From contig NZ_BOMG01000052.1 in assembly GCF_016862075.1 (NCBI RefSeq), positions 62,001-126,000 on the forward strand: a stretch of DNA of 64,000 bases, given 5' to 3'. The DNA comes from Actinoplanes couchii (GTDB lineage: Bacteria; Actinomycetota; Actinomycetes; Mycobacteriales; Micromonosporaceae). Numbering within the stretch: the stretch's first letter is position 1; each line of letters starts with the position of its first letter. This document shows, one piece after another, positions 60,682-64,000 of this stretch. A program made the position numbers and the translations under genes. Under the pieces are notes generated by a model that saw only the letters and a list, made by a program, of their open reading frames with translations, did no database searches and was not told the DNA's origin.

Positions 60682-61641
60682 TCAGCCCTTGACGGCTCCG
60701 ATGATCACGCCCTTGGTGAAGTGGCGCTGCACGAACGGGTAGATGATCAGGGCGGGGACGATCGTCACCACCACTACGGCCATCTTGATCGCCAGGCTGG
60801 GCGGGACGGCCGAGCCCAGGCCGGGGATCGCCACCGCGGCGCCGGACGTGGACGGGGTCTGGCCGGCCAGGATGAACTGCTGGAGCACCCGCTGGACCGG
60901 CTGCAGGTCGTTGCGGTCGATGTAGAGGATCGCGTTGAAGAACGCGTTCCAGTACCCGACCGCGTAGAACAGGCCGACCACCGCGGTGACCGCTTTCGAC
61001 AGCGGCAGCACGATCCGCCACAGGATCCGGAACTCGCCGGCACCGTCCATCCGGGCGCTGTCGTACAGCTCGCCGGGGATGTTCATGAAGAACGCCCGCA
61101 GCACCACCAGGTTGAACGCGCTGATCGCGGTCGGCAGGATCAACGCGAGCAGGTTGTCCTTCAGGCCCAGCCCGGTGACCACCAGATAGCTCGGGATCAT
61201 GCCGGGGTAGATCAGGAACGTGAGCAGGAAGTAGAACAGGATCGGCCGGTGCCCGAGGGTGCCGGGACGGGACAGGCCGTACGCGGCGAGCACCGTGACG
61301 ACCAGGCTGATCGCCGTGCCGGCGAGCGTGACGATCGTGCTGACCAGGATCGCGTCGGTGATCTGCCCGCCCGAGAAGATCACCACGTAGGCGGACGGGT
61401 TGAACTCGCGCGGCAGGAAGACGTAGCCACCGGCCTCGTTGATCGTCTTCTCGGACGAGAGGCTGGTGACCACGACCACCCAGAGCGGGACGATCACGAC
61501 CGCCACCACCAGGGTGAGGATCGTGCCCTTGCCGAACTGGCCGAGCAGGGTCGGCGGTTCCTCCCAGGCCGGTCCGGCATTCTTGCGGCGGGGACGGATC
61601 GCGGTGTCCGCGCTCACGAGTTTCACGGTGTCTGCGCTCAT
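60682..61641 (-). CDS. ABC sugar permease (LplC/YtcP type)
   Basis: 319 residues with six membrane helices and the EAA-like loop (LYDSARMDGAGEFRILWRIV). CUT1 family, of the LplC/YtcP branch that imports complex plant oligosaccharides. Coupled to the upstream permease by an ATGA overlap (61638-61641). The ATG at 61641 is chosen; the upstream extension is a shadow. No ATPase gene is here; a shared MsmX/MsiK-type ATPase is likely. Confidence 0.93.
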   Translation of the reverse strand: MSADTVKLVSADTAIRPRRKNAGPAWEEPPTLLGQFGKGTILTLVVAVVIVPLWVVVVTSLSSEKTINEAGGYVFLPREFNPSAYVVIFSGGQITDAILVSTIVTLAGTAISLVVTVLAAYGLSRPGTLGHRPILFYFLLTFLIYPGMIPSYLVVTGLGLKDNLLALILPTAISAFNLVVLRAFFMNIPGELYDSARMDGAGEFRILWRIVLPLSKAVTAVVGLFYAVGYWNAFFNAILYIDRNDLQPVQRVLQQFILAGQTPSTSGAAVAIPGLGSAVPPSLAIKMAVVVVTIVPALIIYPFVQRHFTKGVIIGAVKG

Positions 61642-62636
61642 GACTTCGAATAGATCCCTTGCTCGCCGAACCGGTGTGCCAGCTTGTTCGCGCCCACGAT
61701 CAACAGGATGCCGATCACGGCCTTGAACAGGCCCGCGGCGGCGCCGACACCCCACTGCTGGACGGCGATGCCCTGGTAGTAGACGTAGGTGTCGAGCACC
61801 TCGGCCGCCTCCCGGCCGACCATCTCGCGCTGCAGCACGAACTGCTCGAAGCCGACGTTCAGCGCGTCACCGAGCCGCAGGATCAGCAGCAGGATGATCA
61901 CCGATCGCAGTCCGGGCAGGGTGATGTGCCACATCCGGCGCCACCGGCCGGCCCCGTCCGCGGCGGACGCCTCGTACAGCGCGGGGTCGATCGCCGCCAG
62001 CGCCGCCAGGAAGACGATCATGCCCCAGCCGGCGTCCTTCCAGACCGCCTCCGAGGTGACCAGGAAGATGAAGGTGTCCGGGTTCGTCATGATCTCCGGG
62101 GGCGTGTACCCGGCCTGCCGCAACGTCTGGGAGAGCAGTCCCGCCCCGCCGAGCATCATCTGGAACAGCGACACCACCAGCACCCAGCTGAAGAAGTGCG
62201 GCAGGTAGACGACGGCCTGCACCAGCGTCCGGATCTTCGGCGACATGATGCTGTTCAGCAGGATCGCCAGCAGGATCGGGATCGGGAAGTAGAACACCAG
62301 CTGGAACGCGGTGATCGACAGCGTGGTGAGCACCGAGTCCCAGAACGCCGGGTTCTTGAACAGGTACTCGAAGTTCCCGAATCCGATCCACTCGCTGTAG
62401 AGGAACGCCTCGAGCGGATCGTCGCCGACGAACGGGTTGTAATCTTGGAACGCGATCACGTTGCCGAGCGCCGGGACGTAGTGGAACACCAGCAACAACA
62501 GCATCGCCGGTACGCACATGAGCAGCAGCGGCCAGTCCCGCCGCAGCCGCTGCCCGATGGACAGCTGCTGCCTTTTCGTCTTCGGTGTCGTCTTCGCCTT
62601 CGGTGGGGAAACCGGAGCGATCGGTGGGGCGCTCAT
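61638..62636 (-). CDS. ABC sugar permease (LplB type)
   Basis: 332 residues with six or more helices (WPLLLMCVPAMLLLLVFHYV; PIPILLAILLNSIMSPKIR) and the EAA loop ALYEASAADGAGRWRRMWHI. It pairs with the LplC-type protein. Its start overlaps the stop of the solute-binding gene (62633-62636). Confidence 0.93.
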   Translation of the reverse strand: MSAPPIAPVSPPKAKTTPKTKRQQLSIGQRLRRDWPLLLMCVPAMLLLLVFHYVPALGNVIAFQDYNPFVGDDPLEAFLYSEWIGFGNFEYLFKNPAFWDSVLTTLSITAFQLVFYFPIPILLAILLNSIMSPKIRTLVQAVVYLPHFFSWVLVVSLFQMMLGGAGLLSQTLRQAGYTPPEIMTNPDTFIFLVTSEAVWKDAGWGMIVFLAALAAIDPALYEASAADGAGRWRRMWHITLPGLRSVIILLLILRLGDALNVGFEQFVLQREMVGREAAEVLDTYVYYQGIAVQQWGVGAAAGLFKAVIGILLIVGANKLAHRFGEQGIYSKS

Positions 62637-64000
62637 CGTCCGTTGTCAGCCAGGACCTTGGCGTAGAAGTCGCGGCCCGCGTCGCCACCACCGGCCCGCC
62701 AGTCAGCGAGAACCTTGTCGAAGCTGCTGACCGGCGCCCGGCCGCGCAGGATGTCGGTGATCTTGTCCTCGGTGGGAGTCGCGAGAGCCGCCTGCTGGCT
62801 GGGGGTCTCGACCTTGATGCCGTCCCAGGGGTTCGTCTCCAGGTACTGCGCCGCGTCGTTGCCCCAGTTCACGAAGTCGGCCGCGTACGTCGGGATGTCC
62901 GGTCCGCCGACCACCACCGGCGGGCGGCCGCCGAGGAAGATGAACTGGTTGGCGAACTCCTTCACCCACAGGTCGTTGGTGACCGGGGCACCGGAGGCGT
63001 CCCGCTTGAAGTGGGTGCCCTCGATCCCGAACTGCTGCAGCTCCCACTCCTTGGTGCCGAACGGCGCCGCGGTGTAGTTGAGCACCCGCAGCAGCTCCTG
63101 CACGCGCTCCGCGCCCTGGCCCTTCTTGATGAAGGTCCACAGGATGCCGGGCCGGGTGCGCCAGCGGACCGGGTTCTTGCCCTTCTCCGAGCCGAAGACC
63201 TTCACGGCCTGCATGTTGAACTTCGGATTGATCTGTACGGCCGGGCGCCAGGTCTCCTTCCAGGAACCGCCGCCGGTGGCGTACATGAAGATCTTGCCGC
63301 CCTTGAACAGCGTCGTCACGTCACCGCCGTCACCGCTGGCGATGTCCGGGTGGATCAGCTTCTCCGCATAGAGCCGGGCCATGAACTCGATGGCCTGCTT
63401 GTACTCCGGCAGCTCCATCCGGTGCACGACCTTGCCGTCGGCCTGCTTGAGCCAGCCGTTCTCCGAGCCGCCGGCGCCGCAGATCTGCTGCACCTCCAGC
63501 CAGATGTCACCGAACGCCCACTCGCCCTTGCCGGCGTTGGTGAACTTCTTGCCGAAGTCGTACAGCTCGTCCAGGGTGGTCGGCGCCGCGATGCCCCGCT
63601 CGTCGGCGACGTCCTTGCGGTAGAACAGCACCGACGGGTAGGGCGCGTCCGTCGGGAACGGGACGCCCATCAGCTTGCCGCCCCACACCGAGTCCTGCCA
63701 GGCAGCGGTGTCCAGGCCGGCCAGCATCGGGTACGCGTTGACCTTGTCCCCGGTCAGGAACGGCCCCAGGTCCTCGAACAGGGCGGGCACCGCCTCGGAG
63801 AACCGGGCCAGCTTGGCGATCTCCCAACCCGGGATACAGGTCAGATCCGGTACGTCCCGGGCGCCGAGCATCGTGTTCAGCTTGTCGCCGTAGGTGTTGC
63901 CGTCCTGGATGCTGAAGTTGATCGTCGCGCCCATGTCCGCGTTGACCGCTTCGACCAGCTTGTTCGCGGTCGGCGGGGCCGGGCCCCACCACGGGGTGCT
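62633..64000 (-). CDS. ABC solute-binding protein, oligosaccharide type (partial, N-terminus off window)
   Basis: The frame runs off the right edge; 455 residues are visible. The N-terminal piece STPWWGPAPPTANKLVEAVN (63998-63941) precedes FSIQDGNTYGDKLNTMLGAR, PDLTCIPGWEIAKLARFSEA and later blocks of the YtcQ/LipO-like family. The apparent ATG at 63932-63934 is internal, not the start. The signal peptide lies outside the window. Together with LplB and LplC it forms an importer for a large oligosaccharide; GH95 and GH42 next door suggest a fucosylated or galactosylated substrate. Confidence 0.92.
   Translation of the reverse strand, partial: STPWWGPAPPTANKLVEAVNADMGATINFSIQDGNTYGDKLNTMLGARDVPDLTCIPGWEIAKLARFSEAVPALFEDLGPFLTGDKVNAYPMLAGLDTAAWQDSVWGGKLMGVPFPTDAPYPSVLFYRKDVADERGIAAPTTLDELYDFGKKFTNAGKGEWAFGDIWLEVQQICGAGGSENGWLKQADGKVVHRMELPEYKQAIEFMARLYAEKLIHPDIASGDGGDVTTLFKGGKIFMYATGGGSWKETWRPAVQINPKFNMQAVKVFGSEKGKNPVRWRTRPGILWTFIKKGQGAERVQELLRVLNYTAAPFGTKEWELQQFGIEGTHFKRDASGAPVTNDLWVKEFANQFIFLGGRPPVVVGGPDIPTYAADFVNWGNDAAQYLETNPWDGIKVETPSQQAALATPTEDKITDILRGRAPVSSFDKVLADWRAGGGDAGRDFYAKVLADNGR

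Noticed and set aside
1..64000. tRNA, rRNA, CRISPR arrays, insertion sequences, prophage
   Set aside because: No tRNA T-arm signature, no spaced repeat array, no transposase or integrase, and no inverted-repeat-flanked gene was seen by reading.

Overview
The window is very GC-rich, almost every codon ends in G or C, and genes are densely packed with many 4-bp start/stop overlaps. The protein set is that of a filamentous actinobacterium: a conservon (roadblock/DUF742/GTPase), SARP-type regulators, a group 2 sigma factor, ANTAR and WYL regulators, and a MhuD-type heme oxygenase. The xylose isomerase reads almost like the well-known Actinoplanes missouriensis enzyme, so I infer Actinoplanes or a close Micromonosporaceae relative. 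I see no insertion sequence, phage gene, CRISPR array, tRNA or rRNA. This looks like stable chromosome, not an island.

Layout. 0-9.3 kb: a partial repeat-rich membrane protein, a LuxR-type response regulator, a truncated SARP-like protein, a methyltransferase, a MarR/14-TM exporter pair, a MhuD homologue, a GAF-ANTAR regulator, a highly structured intergenic region, two small membrane proteins and an NlpC/P60 hydrolase with a long leader. 9.3-19 kb: a group 2 sigma factor behind a sigma-R/H-like promoter, an SDR, a thymidylate-kinase-like protein, a nucleotidyltransferase/BON/phosphoesterase operon, a GPGG small membrane protein, an MHYT protein, an HD hydrolase, a GH13 glucosidase and an MFS transporter. 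19-27 kb: xylA-xylB with a divergent ROK repressor, a solute-binding/VWA protein, a lactonase-fold beta-propeller and an LppX-like lipoprotein. 27-38.6 kb: an odd SARP/membrane/helix-hairpin-helix fusion, the cvnABCD conservon, a pair of proteins sharing an RFVD-[ND]-P motif (one with a repeat-expanded acidic linker), a Ser/Pro-rich anchored protein and a 1026-residue M48-type peptidase fusion. 38.7-46.5 kb: a CYP152-like P450, a GH20 hexosaminidase, two GNATs, a WYL regulator divergent from a DrrAB-type exporter, and a CorA-type channel. 46.5-53.7 kb: a flippase fused to an acyltransferase-like domain behind a structured leader, a PRC-barrel-like protein, a stand-alone KAS III, a second MHYT protein and a REC-GAF regulator. 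53.8-64 kb: an alditol-oxidase-like flavoprotein, a rhodanese, a GlxA/AraC regulator, divergent GH42 and GH95 glycosidases, and a CUT1 oligosaccharide ABC importer running off the right edge.

How it works together. Carbohydrate use is the main theme: xylose (xylAB/xylR), alpha-glucosides (GH13), N-acetylhexosaminides (GH20), galactosides and fucosides (GH42/GH95 beside the importer) and polyols (alditol oxidase). The second theme is envelope and signalling. The most unusual items are the flippase-acyltransferase fusion, which keeps an internal ribosome site and ATG at the domain border and sits behind a multi-stem leader; the multi-stem element at 6851-6997; the SARP/HhH membrane fusion; and several proteins with in-frame tandem repeats. 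All functions come from reading the sequence; no database search was run.
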